From positions 1 through 64,000 of the forward strand of contig JAXGGA010002273.1 of assembly GCA_038373865.1 (NCBI GenBank): a stretch of DNA of 64,000 nucleotides. Reading direction: 5' to 3'. Below, piece by piece: positions 1 through 13,700 of this stretch; the first letter of the stretch is position 1, and each line of letters begins with the position of its first letter. Origin of the DNA: Uloborus plumipes. Its lineage: Eukaryota; Arthropoda; Arachnida; Araneae; Uloboridae. The notes beneath the pieces were generated by a model. The model was not told the DNA's origin. It saw only the letters and a program-made list of their open reading frames with translations, and did no database searches. The position numbers were made by a program, and so were the translations under genes.

Positions 1-1640
1 TTCAACTTTTGAGTTAATCAAAGTAAACAATGTGATGGTAGTTTTTAAATTATATATAATTAAGTTTTACTTTTAATTCTAAGGAAGTTCCCTCAAGGCT
101 TGAATTAAAATATTCGTCACTGTGAAAATGCCTGTCTTCACTTTAAAAAATTACTTACGTAACATTTTTTTTAAGTTGAAAAAAAGAAAAAGGTAATAAT
201 TTAGTTTGTATGCGTTATTTGCATGTGTGCTTCATATTCATTAAAATAATAATTGAAATAAATATTATAAAATATGTTACCGTCATATGTAGTCAGTTTC
301 TGAAAAGCATGGATATTTTGAGGTTCATCATTGCTAAATTTTCACAGAATTAGGTTTGTTTTTAGTACGCCACGCTCAATAGTTGTTAATATTGTAAAGG
401 TAAAGCTAGTTCGATATTAAGTTTTTTACATTTTTATGCACATGCTACTTAATTAATTACTTACAATACAGTTTGTCATCATGTTGTTAGTTTCTGAAAA
501 GTTTGTAAATAACTTTTCCGATCGGAATGGAAAGTTTGAGAATAGATATAAGTTTAGAAATCGAGCAATATTAAATTTCAAAATTTCAGTCCTTCTCACG
601 AAATTCTATTTTCTCTTTTTTTCTTTAGAAAGCAGTACGCGCTTGAAGGTGTATTAAATATTGCACCTTTTTTCAATGATGATCGTTTCTATGTTTTGCA
701 AATGTGCATACATTGTTGAACTGTTTATTTAATTCACATAAAACTATAACATTTGTACATCCTAAAATGTGTTGTCACTATATTTAATTGTTGTACATGA
801 ATAAACGCAAACTAGATACATAAAAAAAGTAAGTAAGTCAGTTCAGACGCAGTTTTAACTTTCGGTCTTCACTTTCGTTTTACTAAGCAGCCTTCTTAGT
901 TGACGAATAAATAATCCGTTTCAAAGTTCATCTTCTTTACTTTATGAATTTTCTTTAACTATATTTCGTTATAAAAATTAAATCAGAAACTGAACGTTTT
1001 AAAACATGTGATCGTCATGTTATTAGTTTCTAAAAAGTATGCTAATAACGGATTTACTTTCAGTAGGGAGGGGGGGGAATACATTTCTGCATAAAAGTAA
1101 ATTTAAAGCTCGATCAGTGTTAAATTTCTAACTCTCCCCACTTTCACGTAATTATATTTTGCCCCAGAGAAGGTCTCAAATATATACGAAACACCATAAC
1201 TTTATTTCAATCCTATGTATATATTCAGTTGAGTGTTAGAAATTTCACAATCAATGTCTTCCTTCAAGTTTTTGAAATGTACATAAAAAATGGATTTACT
1301 TTCTATGCATCAAAAGATTTTGTATTAATGATTATGAAGAGGCCAGATCAATGTTCAAGTTCCATTAGTTAATCTTTGTCACAATTTTTCTTATGAGAAG
1401 CAGTACGCGATCGAATGCGTAGTACAATGTTCAATTATTTATTTATATTTATGTATAACCGGAGTAGTTGTAAGTATTAAAAATTTGTAGTGGTAAATTT
1501 TTTGAATTTGTATACGCATAGTGGTTTTATATTAAATAGAAAAAAATGTTTGGTTTGTGTGTAAATTTGCATGTTTATCATTGAAATTTTTCAATGTAAA
1601 AGAAAGCGTAATTTTGAATTAAAATTTACGAACATTATAT
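1..1640. repeat. Diverged AT-rich repeat array
   Basis: Related blocks recur: TTAGTTTCTGAAAAG-like words near 290, 483 and 1015; CAGTACGC-like words near 365, 633 and 1403; and a 'CTCGATCA...TTAAATTT' block near 330, 560, 1110 and 1350. The order is kept but spacing varies (about 200-550 bases), which suggests an old, eroded array. No coding signal is seen. Confidence 0.4.
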
Positions 1641-1689
1641 ATCAGGGGCCGGTTTGTGATAATGCCCGGGCCGGTGCGGGGTGCTCCAT

Positions 1690-2800
1690 CCGCGGCTGCT
1701 TTTGAGTGAACAGTCCGATTTAAATAAACTTTTTTTTTTGTTCGAAGGATCTCAGCAAGGATACTTCATTACCGTATTTAAATTTTCCATTTGAGCATTT
1801 TTTCGTTCAACATTGAACCGTTCAAGCAACCTTTCTCCACCTAATAACTTTTGAGTGAACCGTCCGAATGGAATAAACTTTTTTTTGTTTGAAAGATCTC
1901 GGAGAGGCTTTCCCATACATTCCCATATTTCGCTTATTGATTTGAAATATTTTTCGTTCAATATTGAACCGTTCAGAAAAAAAAATTAACATTAGCGTCT
2001 ACGGGGAATTTAAGTTGAATGTTGATCCTGAACTTAAAGTCGGATTTCCTTCAAACTAACTTTGTAAGAAAATGGTTTTGATAAATAATGTTTGTAAAGT
2101 ACTTTTCTGAGTAATCTTCTGTGAGGACTCTGATTCCGACTCCGACTCCGCGAACATGGCGAAAATGCAGGCTCAGAAAAAAAAAATGACTGAACGTGCA
2201 GACGATTTTTTGTTTATTTATTCATTTGTTTTATTTTATTTATTATTATTTTTATTATTTTTTTTTAGCAGACGATTTTTTTTTTGTAACGAAAATTTTT
2301 CATTCACGAGAACATTTTATTCTTTATTTATATTTAACAACTGGCAACGGATTAAAAGTGAAATTCGAGACATTTTATTAACGGACGAGTTTTTTCTTTT
2401 TTTTTCTTTCTTTGATAAAATGTGTTTTGATGCTCTTTGTACTTTTATTTATTTATTTATTTATTTTATTATTATTATTTTTATTATTATTTTATTTATT
2501 TATTTATTTTTTTTTTTTGAAAACGATGGAGGATGTTTTCTACGGAGGAACTGTAACAGTTACACTCTTTAAAAGGTGCGACAAAACTTTATTTATTCGT
2601 TAATTACTTTTTACGTGTCTATTTCATCTGATGAGAGGGGTATATTTTGCTTTTCGAAATCAGTTCTACGTGCTAAAAAGGTATGTTTGACATAATTTTC
2701 AGTCTCAGATAATCGAGAGAAGAATGATATCAGATGCGAGAATGCCGATGTCGATGTACGGGAAAGTAGGCTCCTTTAGTTCTTGACAGAACTTCTTGTT
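1690..2800 (+). repeat. Dispersed repeat, copy A (inverted relative to copy at 39.0-39.9 kb)
   Basis: Contains paired 'TTTTGAGTGAACxGTCCG' blocks at about 1700 and 1850, a TTTATT-rich core (2200-2520) and a conserved end with GATGTCGATGTACGGGAAAG and TTCTTGACAGAACTTCTTG. All recur in the same order on the minus strand at 39020-39945. No complete reading frame; class not recognised. Confidence 0.6.
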
Positions 2801-4742
2801 AAATATTAATGCAGTTTTCACTGCAAAAATTACGAAAAAAGCGCTAATTTTAGAGGTTTCTAATTAATGTATTCGTTGATTAATGTCATACGAAGGTAAC
2901 AGATGAAAAGACCAGCATACTAAGTGTGTTTATTTCAAAAAAAAAAAAAAAAAAAGGAAAGAAAGAAATGCAAAATACGATCGTCAAACTAATTGTTGCT
3001 CGGAGAAAGGCTCTGGTCGTTTTCACTGTACTGAAACTACGATGGCAGTGAAACCTGTTTTACAGAGTTAATGTTCGAGACTTCAGCGCGCATGGCAGTG
3101 ACTCTTTTAACTGCTTATTCGACGGATTGGCACCTGCCCATGGACGAGTTTAACCGGTCTTGGAAGTTATTAGCTGTCTGCGCTAAAAAAAACTAACTTT
3201 ATTCAAAATAAATAAATAAATAATACTGATAAAATATCAATCATAAATATAATATATAAATGAATGAAAATAAAACATTTTTATACCGTATTTTTGCGTT
3301 AACTTTGTGTCTATTTTCTATAATTTACTGCGATTTCTCTCGAAGATTCATTTACTAAAGAATAGCAATTACTTTAAAAATAAATTCTACTGTATGTAAA
3401 TGGTAAATAAAATCTTTCACATAACTTATGAACGGTTCTTTAAAATCTAATTGAGTATTTCTGTTTTAAAATAAGAATAATAATAATGATCAAGTGGATA
3501 ATAATAATTATAATAATAATAATAATAACAATAACAATATTATCAATCACAATAACTATAATAATAATAATAAGAATATTATCAATAACAATAACTATAA
3601 TAATAATAACAACAATAACAATATTATCAATAACAATAACTATAATAATAATAATAAGAAGAAGAATAATAATAACAAAATAACAAAAAACAATAACAAT
3701 AATAATTATAACAACAATAACAATGTTATCAATAACATAATTATAATAATAATAATAACAAGAATAATAATAGCAACGATAATAACAATAATAATAATAA
3801 CAACAATAATAACAATTATAATACTAATAGTCGTCAGCATCATCATTGAACTACGAAATTTCCTCTAAAATCTTATAGAGCTTACCAGAACTATAAAAGA
3901 GATGTGAGAGATATTGACAGGTTAAATCAGGAGTTGATTACATTTAGTTGTGTAAAACACCATCAAATTCTGTGCAGGAGTTAAGACTGACTTTTATTCG
4001 ATGTCCTAATTTTAGTTCACTACCTTAGTGTGAATAATTTCATGCAATTACTGGTGCACTATAAGTACTTTTATGCAATTAACCTGTCTTTAATCATCTA
4101 ACCTCGAACTCTGCATTTCATTAGCCGTCAACAAGGAAAATTCTTAATCAACAACAAGATTGAAAAAAATGAATGAATAAATAAAATTATGATTAAACTA
4201 TAATAATTATAATCAAAGATTTTCTTAAGAGACCCCAATCCCTGAAAATATTTTTTTCCATGCACAATAACCAAGCAGTAAATGAAAAAAAACGTTTTTC
4301 AACTAATTTCAAAACGAACAACGAAGAAATTCTTTGTGGATGTAGAATCTTCACTGTGAAGTTTACTTTTTACTTGGACCAGCATCCACCCCCCCCCCAA
4401 GAGTGGTATTTTATCTGCTGTAGAATTTTATTTATTTTTTAATTCAAAGCTTTGGTATAGCTTCAATACCTCTATATGCACAATATTATTTATTTATTTT
4501 TTAAAACACTAATGTTTAAAAATTAGTAAATAAATAGAAATGCACAGCGTTTTTTTTTTTTTTTTTTTAATTGTATCTAACAAACAAAACTGATATACGG
4601 AGATTTTAGGGCTCCTTTAAGAAACTTTATTGCTACTTATAATACACGAAATAATTTGATTTTAAATATAAAAAGAATTACATAACTTTATAGATTCACT
4701 TGTAACTTGGCAGATTTATCCAGTTAAATAATTTATTTTCAG
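2801..4742. other. Non-coding, upstream LPCAT intron
   Basis: Apart from the trinucleotide array, I see only A/T runs and a slightly GC-richer patch at about 3000-3190 of unknown origin. No LPCAT exon is recognisable, so this is taken as intron. Confidence 0.4.
3476..3835. repeat. AAT/AAC-type trinucleotide microsatellite
   Basis: About 360 bases of ATA, AAT and AAC triplets in imperfect higher-order blocks; the word ATTATCAATAACAATAACTA returns several times. The open frames through it (poly-Asn or poly-Ile) are artefacts of the repeat. Confidence 0.9.
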
Positions 4743-4797
4743 ATTCAGACAAGTTTGGCTTACTTTGAGTCAATTCCGCATCTATTGTGAATTAGAA
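4743..4797 (+). CDS. LPCAT: LPCAT exon (VWLTLSQ segment)
   Basis: Acceptor TTTTCAG ends at 4742 and donor GTAAGC starts at 4798. The exon has one leading base and then 18 codons reading FRQVWLTLSQFRIYCELE, which matches the LPCAT strand before EFLPVY. Because it begins mid-codon, an upstream exon must exist outside the window. Confidence 0.78.
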
Positions 4798-7700
4798 GTA
4801 AGCATACAATCTCATATGATAAGCAGTCATAAAAAAATTCAATTTCTTTCTATCCTGAAATGAATTTCAATGATATTCCTTTTCAGTTCCTTCCCATTTA
4901 TAAACCTTCAGAGTTGGAAAGAAATAACCCCAGAGTATTTGCTACAAATGTTCAAAACTATGTAGCCCAGTAAGTTATATATTTTTCACTTCTTCTAAAT
5001 AGTTTTTATAGCTTAGTACGGGATTCAAGTGAAACACAGACGATCGCAACTCACCAATGCAATCGCAAATTCCCAAATTTGGATTCAAGTGAAACGTTAC
5101 AATCGCTACAAGATGCGATTCTATCGTAATTCGACTTCCAGTAACGATTGCAATTTTGGTCTATTGCGATTGCCTCGAAGCGATTGCAATGGTGCTGCAC
5201 TTGAATTCGGCCCTTAGACAAATAAATGATTTTGTAAATCATGATAGTTTTAAAGCATTGTTTTATTTCAGATTTCGTATTTAAAAATAATACGAAGTCC
5301 CATTTTGATGGATGCTTTCCATTTACAGCTGCACAGGAATTTCGACATCTCGCTTCAGCCTAGAAGACGGCAGGTTCTTACAGTTGGCCAGGGAAAATCA
5401 CTTACCGCCAACCGCACCTTTTACGAAATTCCTTCGCCTGAGGCACAAAATGGGGTAAGCTCTATTATTGAACTTTATTCCCTGCATTACAATGCACATA
5501 GAAAAATTGCAAATAATCTTATAAATAAGGCTTCTTAAAGTTATGATCCATCATTCCAGCATTCTTCAGATTGTTATTAACTCACTCATGTTTCAATGAA
5601 ATAAAGTAAAAATTGGGCTGGGGGGGGGAGAGAAAGAATTATATAAAGCACTCGCGTTACACTATTCAAAATAAAGTTCAATGTATCACCAAGAAATTGG
5701 ATAAATCTAACAAACTTTAGTCACAAATATCTTACTGGCGATAAGTTGCACCAAAGTAATGGTGGTTTCACAAACTAGCTATCACTAAAAGCACAGTTAC
5801 ATTGGCGAAACTTATCACAAATAAAAGGCAGATAAAGAAGCGTTTCAAGGTATGGGAGATCGATTTTATTACTACACATCTTGGTTTACGAATGTTGACC
5901 TCATATGTGTTTTGGAATTCAATTGCGAAACATATCCTAAGGAGAGCCCTATACCTCTTCTACTAGCACCCAAGATAATCTAAAAATTCTCCTTTTGAAC
6001 TTCAACATCGAAACTTTACCAGTGGTGAGTCCCTCAAGGGAGGGCGATCGCCCCTATCACCCCTTCCTTGTATACCCTCGTCCCTGTCACCAACAATATA
6101 GTTGCCTCTAAATTTTAATAGATTTAACTCATATCTCTGTGAAACATAGAATTTTTAAAAAGAATTTTAAGACTCGTTCTTATTAGACAAAAACAAAAGA
6201 ATTATTATGAAGTGCGACTCTGCAAACAATATCAACAGGGCTAAATTGTTTTCAAAAAAATAAGCCGTGGAGCGTATAAAGATCAAGTTAACAAGCTTAG
6301 AAGAGGAGGGGTTCGGGTTCGCCAATTCCCGAGTCTGTTAGGGCCCATTAAGTACATGTGCACGCTTCGTTAAATATGTTAGTCCGAAAGTCCTGTGGTC
6401 GATCGTTAGCAGTTTACTGTGAGTGCAGAATACTGGAGAGTGTTTCCTTCCCTTTCAACATCATGTTCAAATTGTAGAAGTAGAGCTAATACTGACCCTG
6501 TCTCTCATTGGTAAACTCAGTTATTATCGTTCTTTAGGGCTGTAATAGTCGCCTACTAGATGCTTCTTTACAATAATTACCCGTTTCATGTCCTCGAAAT
6601 GGGAATACAGTGAAGGCAAAGTCCGCCCTCCTCTACATTAAAAAAAGTTGTTTTTAAAAGAATGTTCTTATTTTTGCAACAGGCAAACGTTCTTCATAAT
6701 TACCATCTGATCCATTAATATCCCGATCTCCCCCCCCCTTTTTTTTAATGATTGAATTCAAAAATAGCTTCCCGTTATTTTGAATTTTCATTCTTCAAAC
6801 TGTTTGGGAATGCAAATTAGAATGTCTTTTCAGGCACGATCAGCTAAATCCATCAGAAGAGCTCGATCAGTTGCAGAGCAACAACAATCAGCTTGAAAAG
6901 TATCAAGGAAACATGGATTCGTTTGCCAAACACCTTGGTCTGGAAAGATGCTCTGAAGCACTGAAGGAATTCTTTTCCATAATCGACCAAGTAAGAGCAA
7001 ATTATGGGGTTAAGCTTTGATTTTTTTTTCTTTCCTTCAAAATATTGACTTTTATATTGTGCCTCAACCTATTTTGACAGATTTTTTTTTATTGACCAAC
7101 ATAAACGCATTGCTTAAAGTTTATTGACATTTTAAATATTTTCGCTTGCATGGAATTATAATATTCTACACTGCATATACAATCAACAGTCATTTTACAT
7201 AGTCAGAAACTTCACTAAAAATGAGTAAAAGTAGTTCTGGTATCGAAAATAGTAGGTTGAAGAAAATATATTGTTGTGTACTACTACACTGGCACTAAAA
7301 AAATTACAAATAAAATACATAAATAAATAAAAACTTCTATTTTAAACCATGTTTCGAAAAGTTTTTGCAAAGAAAGCTGGCAGTATGAGCAGTGGCGCAC
7401 CTACGGGGGGAGCTAAAGGGCTTAAGCCCCTCCCAGAAGCAAGAAGATGAATCCCCTTGATACAACCAAACTGCTTGAAATGCGTTTTTCGGACTTTGTT
7501 TTCGAAAATTTGCCTAGATCTAGCCCCCAATCCTCTTCTTAATTTAAGTAAAAATGAATGCTGTTTTTTCACTAGGACTTCAAATTCGAAAAATTTCCGA
7601 AGGAGGGCCACTTAGCCTCTCCCAGGAAACAATTCTGGGTGCGCCACTGAGTACGAGAAATTTTTACGTTGACTTTTTTTTTTTTTTTGCATTGCAGTAA

Positions 7701-10700
7701 GGAGTTTACTTTAAAAATCTCTAAAATGACCCTCGTTTTTCACGACACGTCATTGTTAATGTCATTAATACCGCACCCCTTGATGTCCTTATAACTGAGT
7801 TCAACTGTACGCTGAGTATGAGTACACTTTTAGGTTTGAAAGAAAATCTCTTACTCCTTCTTCATTCATGTAGAGAAATATGTCGCATTATGGTTTTTTT
7901 TCCCCATTGCCTATTATCCGTATACAGTCGAGTCTCGACATCGAAACCTTATAACTCGAATATTCCTTTCTCGTGAGGTCTTCCTTTTATTCCCAGGCTC
8001 TTAAGAAGGCTGTGGGAGCTTTCTATAACTCGAACTTCCCTTGACTCGAAGCTTTTACCCGGTCTCTTGGTACTTCGAGTTATCGAGACATGACTGTGTT
8101 TTGTTCGTAATGTATTATGTACTCAAGGGGATTAAGAAAATGTACCATCCAGGGGTGCCCATCCCCCCAAGCTCAATGGCGCAAATTCCCCCCCAAAACT
8201 TTTTCACAAGCCTCGTACTTTTTATTTGATTTATTTATTTTTAAATATTATTTATTTATTTATTTTTAAATATTATGTATTTATTTTTAAATATTATTTA
8301 TTTATTTATTTTTAAATATTATTTATTTATTTATTTTAATTATAACTATTTGTTTTTTATATATTATTAACTTTTTAAAGTTCGAATTATGCGTAAAATA
8401 GAATCGCTTTTTTTCCCTTTCAGACATTCCAAGCACACACACTCGCACACAAAATAAATAAGTAAATAAATAAATAAATAATAATACAGAAATAAAAGAA
8501 TTAATTTAAATTAAAAAAATGAATTCATGAATGTTTTTTATTTAAAAAATCCGTAAATAATTTAAATTAAAAAAATTAATTAATAAATAATTTCATGAAA
8601 AAAAAAATAATTCAAATAAAATAAATAAAAAAAATAAATAAATTAGTTTTAAAAAATCCCCCCCAAAAATTTTGATGGCGCAACTTGCGCCATAATCCCC
8701 CCCCCCCCTGTGGGCACCCCTGGTACCATCTATAGGCTGAAACAAATTGCCACAGGCTGAAGAAAGAAAAAGACACCTATGCTACCTTTTGCAACAATAA
8801 AAAAAGAAAAAAATGCTGAAATGAATTCTGTTTTTTCTAGCCGCGAAATTTCAGCATTTAAAAATTTCCCACCGCAAGTTAAATCTTAGGAAAACCCGTC
8901 ACTGCCAATGTACGAAGGCAATTCAGAAAGTAATCCGAACTCCGAATCACTAAAAAAAAAAAAACAACCCAGCATATAAGGGATTTTTTTTTTTTTTTTT
9001 TTTTTTTACTTATCAAAGGCATAACTCCTCCTCTATTTTTCACTATAATCTCCCCATTATTCTAGCACTTGTTGTACCGTTTTACCGATTCCTTCCGCAT
9101 TAAAAATTGGCAACCTGTTACTTGAACGTGCCACAGCCTTTTTTAAGTTCCACATCGTGAGCGAAATGTTGTCCTTCAAGCCACTTTATTGCACAAAACA
9201 GATGATAATCAGAAGGAGAAAAGGGAGGATGTTGAAACAAATCGCACTTGAACTTGCGCAAAACCTCTCCTGTTCTTACAGCAGCGTGAGGGCTCGCGTT
9301 GTCGTGGTGAAGCATAACCCCAGAACTTACGATGGACTGAGTTTTTTTTTTTTTGGTCCAAAGAAATCTTATCTCTCCTCGAATTTCACAGTTCGCAGGA
9401 TTTTCAATGGAGGCACATACTTTGCCACGTTAATAGCTAGCAAACTCTTGGCCCTACGACCCTCTCACTTGACTGAATCACATATTGCTCGTGCACTCGA
9501 TTGATTGCTCCAAGAACCATCCCAAGTACCATAACTCATCGGATTTTGTTCGGCCGATCATCGAACTCCTCGTAAGCTGATCCCGTAACGCACGATGACA
9601 TCGTTCCGATCAGTATCCGAGCACGGTTTTCGATGAGCTACTTTTCAACGGAAAGCGATATCCTTCCGATCAACTTTCCCGATGAAAATAAGCAGAGCAT
9701 CCAAAAATGATCCTAAATTCATCGGCACGGGACTGCACTGCTTAAATTGCTCCAAATCTCATCATATTTCGAGCAAAACTCATCGGATTTTGCTGCTCGG
9801 ATTCTGTTTGGCCGATGAGACATATTGGAGCAATTCCCGACGAGAACTCATCGAATCCAATCATCGGCCGTTGAGAATTTCATTGGGTTTCGATGAATGG
9901 CCGATCATCGGCCGATGAGATTATGCTGCTAGGAATACTTCCAGCGCCTCGTCTGAACGGCGGTTAGTTCCCGAATTGTCCTCGTACTTTAATTTTAAGG
10001 AAATTTAATTTTGCAGTATGTATATAAACTGAGTACTGATCGAGGATTTTCACCTTTAAAAAAAAAAGTACAGTGATACATTACATTGTCGGTACATTAC
10101 TGTATGTAGTGACACATCGTTTGAAATCTTATAACTTTCTCATTACTTTATAGCAAAATTATGGGTACGTGGATGTACGCGCCTATGACGCAGCTTTGTG
10201 TCTACTGAGAACCGAATTGCTGACGAAGGAAAGGTTAAATCTAGCCTTTCAGGTACTTTTGATTTATCATATTTTACGTGTGATTTTTTAAAAAACTGAT
10301 GTCTTGACAGGGTCGGAGAGGGAGCCATGTCAGCTCAGTCAGAAACTAGGGGCCGGCCCTTGAGAGGGCTCGGCTCGGAGTTGTTGTAGTATAAATTTTG
10401 CAAGTTTTATAAGGGGAATGGTGCCCGGTGACCATATTGACAAGGAGTCCGCTTTGTCTCTCTGCGTCCCCGTGTCCTAAATTCCTAGAACTTAGCTGCA
10501 GCCGAAAACTTAACTACGACAATATGTGAGCACTGACACTATCAGAGCTATAACTACCTGATGCAGCAGTGCTTAGCTGGAATCATAGCCTTAAAAGTGA
10601 AGATATGCAAATATGGGGTTCCCTCAGGACCGTCATTTAGGGGGTCAAGGGAGAGGGGTCAATCCCCCCCCCCCTCAGGCTTTGAGAAATCTATGTATTT

Positions 10701-13700
10701 ACAAAAAGTGGGCCTGTTTTTTGTTGTTTTCCGATGAAATTGCATTGTGTTTGCACCCTTTGACCCCCCCCCCCCTGGTTTGGGCCTGGGTTCCCTTTCC
10801 CTGTCTCTGTAGAAGCAATAGAGTGAGAGATTACGGACATCTGTCGGTGGAATGAAGTATCGCTGTGCAGCCGATTGAAATGGCGTGTTTACAGAGATAA
10901 TGCAATAAGCCGGCTTAAAATAGGGAGAAGGGGTTTCGATACTATTCGTTTTTGTATTGCTACCGACAATTGAGCACTACCAACTATGAACTATCCCACT
11001 TTCTACCCGGCAAGGACTAGATCAGCATTTCTACCTGCAATCATCTGCTCATTTTCCCTAATGGGGATTTTTATTTTCTTGTCGAGGTTTGCAAATTACT
11101 GCAATCCGTCAGTTTTTAGGTTTAAAAAGTGTTGAACTTGCTAAAATCCAGGTTATTTATGTCAGTACAGAACTTTGATATGAAAAATATTGTTTAAACA
11201 GGCTTCAAACAACATGACTTTATTGGCATTACCTCAACACCAAAAGACAAAACTTAGTACAATATAACAGAAAATTTATGGCCCACAAAGCGATAACTCA
11301 TCTGCACACGCTTTTATTAAAATACACCTGCCACTAACTACCGTTGCACTTACCCTTGAGTGCAAGTTACGAGTATTTGCAAATACGTATAATGCAAGTT
11401 TGGTAATATCTCAAAGTACTGTTCTATTAATACGGCAACACCAAACGCTGTGCCCCTCCCCCTGCCTCATTTTTGATACTGAATGTACTCAACATGCTAT
11501 TTGTGTTCCTGCATTGCATACCAGAGAGCAATTTAGGCCATCTCTTGCGGAGACTCAATTTTTTCCTTTGCCTCCTCATAAACAGGGGCACCCCCGAGCA
11601 AAATTTTTTGGGGGGTGGGGGGGGAGGAATTATCAATTTGCCGAATAAAGTTCCAATTTTACCGAATGATAAAATACAAGCATGCACATTGCACACATGT
11701 CGTACATGCAAGACATTTAGTGTGAAAAAAATACTAGGCATCTTTTAAAAAACAATTCTAAAAACTAAAAAGAACAATTAATCTCAATGTTGCAATATTG
11801 CCTTCAAATTGCCGAATCGTCAGCAAAATGTGCCGCATACGGAAATTATTGAGAGGTCACAGTGACCTCCTATCGGGGCGCTCCGGCTCATAAATGGCGT
11901 GGAGCTTCAGTCGAGGAGGGGGGGATGCCGGAAAACTGAGAACTCAGCAGTTAAATTTTGCCACAAAAGGACTCCTACCGTTTAAACTTTTTTTAAAAAT
12001 CAACTGTCCAAATCCGGTACATTTGATTCAAACTCCCTGTATTTTAAATTCTAATACAGTAGTTGATATATTTGTAAGAACTGTTGCTACCCCCCCCCCC
12101 CCCAAAGCTTAATTCTGTGGTTATGCATATGAATCAAATTACTTGCAAAGTTACTACCAAATTTCGCAGGTGTTCTAATGTCGTAAAATATATCATTGGC
12201 CTTGTATGGGTGATTCTCCAAAATCCGAACAATATAATGTCCCCGTAGGACAGCACAAAAATTATTTGACCTAGAAAGTTTTTTTATTTTTTTAATTGTT
12301 AGAAATACTTATTCTGATGTTATTCAATTCATATTAAAGCAAGTTTTCATTTATTTTTTTCTACAAAAATTTTTGAATAGCCAAAAAGTCACCTTTTTTG
12401 CGTGTCCCACCCTGTTTCTAAAATGTAAATAAATTATTTTAAAATTTTACGTGAACATTGCAAATTTCACTTGTAGTGTTGAATTATGTTGTTTTACCTT
12501 ATTTAAATGATTATATAATCAGGTACATCATTTTGAAGTTTGTTCCCAGATTGCATGTCCCTCTCCTGGCCTACAAATTGGTTCAATTATTAAAGGCAAA
12601 AAGAAGGAATTTTGAATCTGCAGTACTATAACAGTTTATTCTTATCACTTCTTTGGACTCATAGAGTATTTTGTCTATAGAATGTGTCTGCTGTTCGTAT
12701 ATGTCTTAACATCATAAACAGTAAGCGTTCCAACTTTTGTTCTTTATAGGCTTTAGGATCTCGAGTGGAAAATTTGCACATCATTTTGCTGTTGTGGAAA
12801 GGCATTCCGTACAACTTATCAAACCAGAAAGCTCTTAGAGGTTTTGGTAAGAAAAATTATTTTGTTGTTTGGAAAAGATCCTAAATACTTCATGAGTATA
12901 AATGAGCTTCATAGTAATTAAAACGATAAATTGCACCTGCATTCCTCTATTGCAACAGCCCATCTGTAGTCGTTTCAATTGTTGTGGTTAGCATAACATA
13001 GAGTGGTGTTTAGTTTAAGCATATTTTTGAGCAAATGAACGTTTTGTTCAAGCATCAGGAAAAAATTCTAAAACGTTGAAATATTTGCTTCAAGAGCAGG
13101 GGATAATAGGTTTATTATTACTATAATAGTTAATGATTATTATAAATCAACTTTTATCAAAAGTTAATTGTGATTTGTTTTTAAATAACTATAAAAGATT
13201 AACACTACTGTCATTCTACACTTACCATAGGTTTACATGAAAAAATCAAATACTTGCAGGATTGTTATCAGTTACAAGATAGTAGAAAACTCTGGCAACT
13301 AGTTCAATCAGTGGCACGGAAATAGACTAAAAACATTATCATTCTCACATTAACAGCAGTGTAGATTAGCGGGCAATCTTTGTGTGTTCCTATTAGTCAA
13401 TATATTTCAGTAGATCTTTTTTTCCACAGTAATTTTAATAGAGGAGCCCGAATCCCTGCTAAGTTCAATTGCAAAATTTACAACACTGTCATTCTAAACC
13501 ATCCAATTAAGTTCTAAAGTATAGAGGCTAGGTGCAAGTATATGAATCCTCTTTCTTTCTGTTGAGTCTTATTACATACAAACAGGCAAAACGTCACTTG
13601 GGTGATCAGGAGAGGGACAGTTGCCCTCTCCATGACTTTAATAACCCCCCTCCGGCATAAAATATAAAATTTGAAATAACAAGCCTGATGAGTAGAATTT

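Larger units (their letters stand above)
10253..12749 (+). other. LPCAT: LPCAT intron, remainder
   Basis: Outside the two MITEs, a GC-rich scrap at 10345-10385 (GGGGCCGGCCCTTGAG) looks like one end of another element, and the stretch 12200-12600 begins GGGTGATTCTCCAAAATCCG, similar in style to the fold-back ends at 49.1 kb. A missed LPCAT exon for EF-hand 2 could lie here. Confidence 0.35.

Noticed and set aside
2156..2603. 138-codon hydrophobic open frame, possibly a membrane protein
   Set aside because: Phe/Leu/Tyr/Ile-rich because it translates TTTATT repeats inside a dispersed repeat; the inverted copy at 39.3 kb gives a similar artefact.
3486..3868. Open frames of poly-Asn and poly-Ile
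   Set aside because: Pure translation of the AAT/AAC microsatellite.
10625..10855. Open frame over poly-C region near 10.6 kb
   Set aside because: It is the translation of a 164-bp MITE with C runs and a perfect target duplication.
11427..11748. Overlapping open frames on both strands near 11.4-11.7 kb
   Set aside because: They cross the boundary of the CAGGGGC MITE, including its G/C runs, and show no conserved motif.
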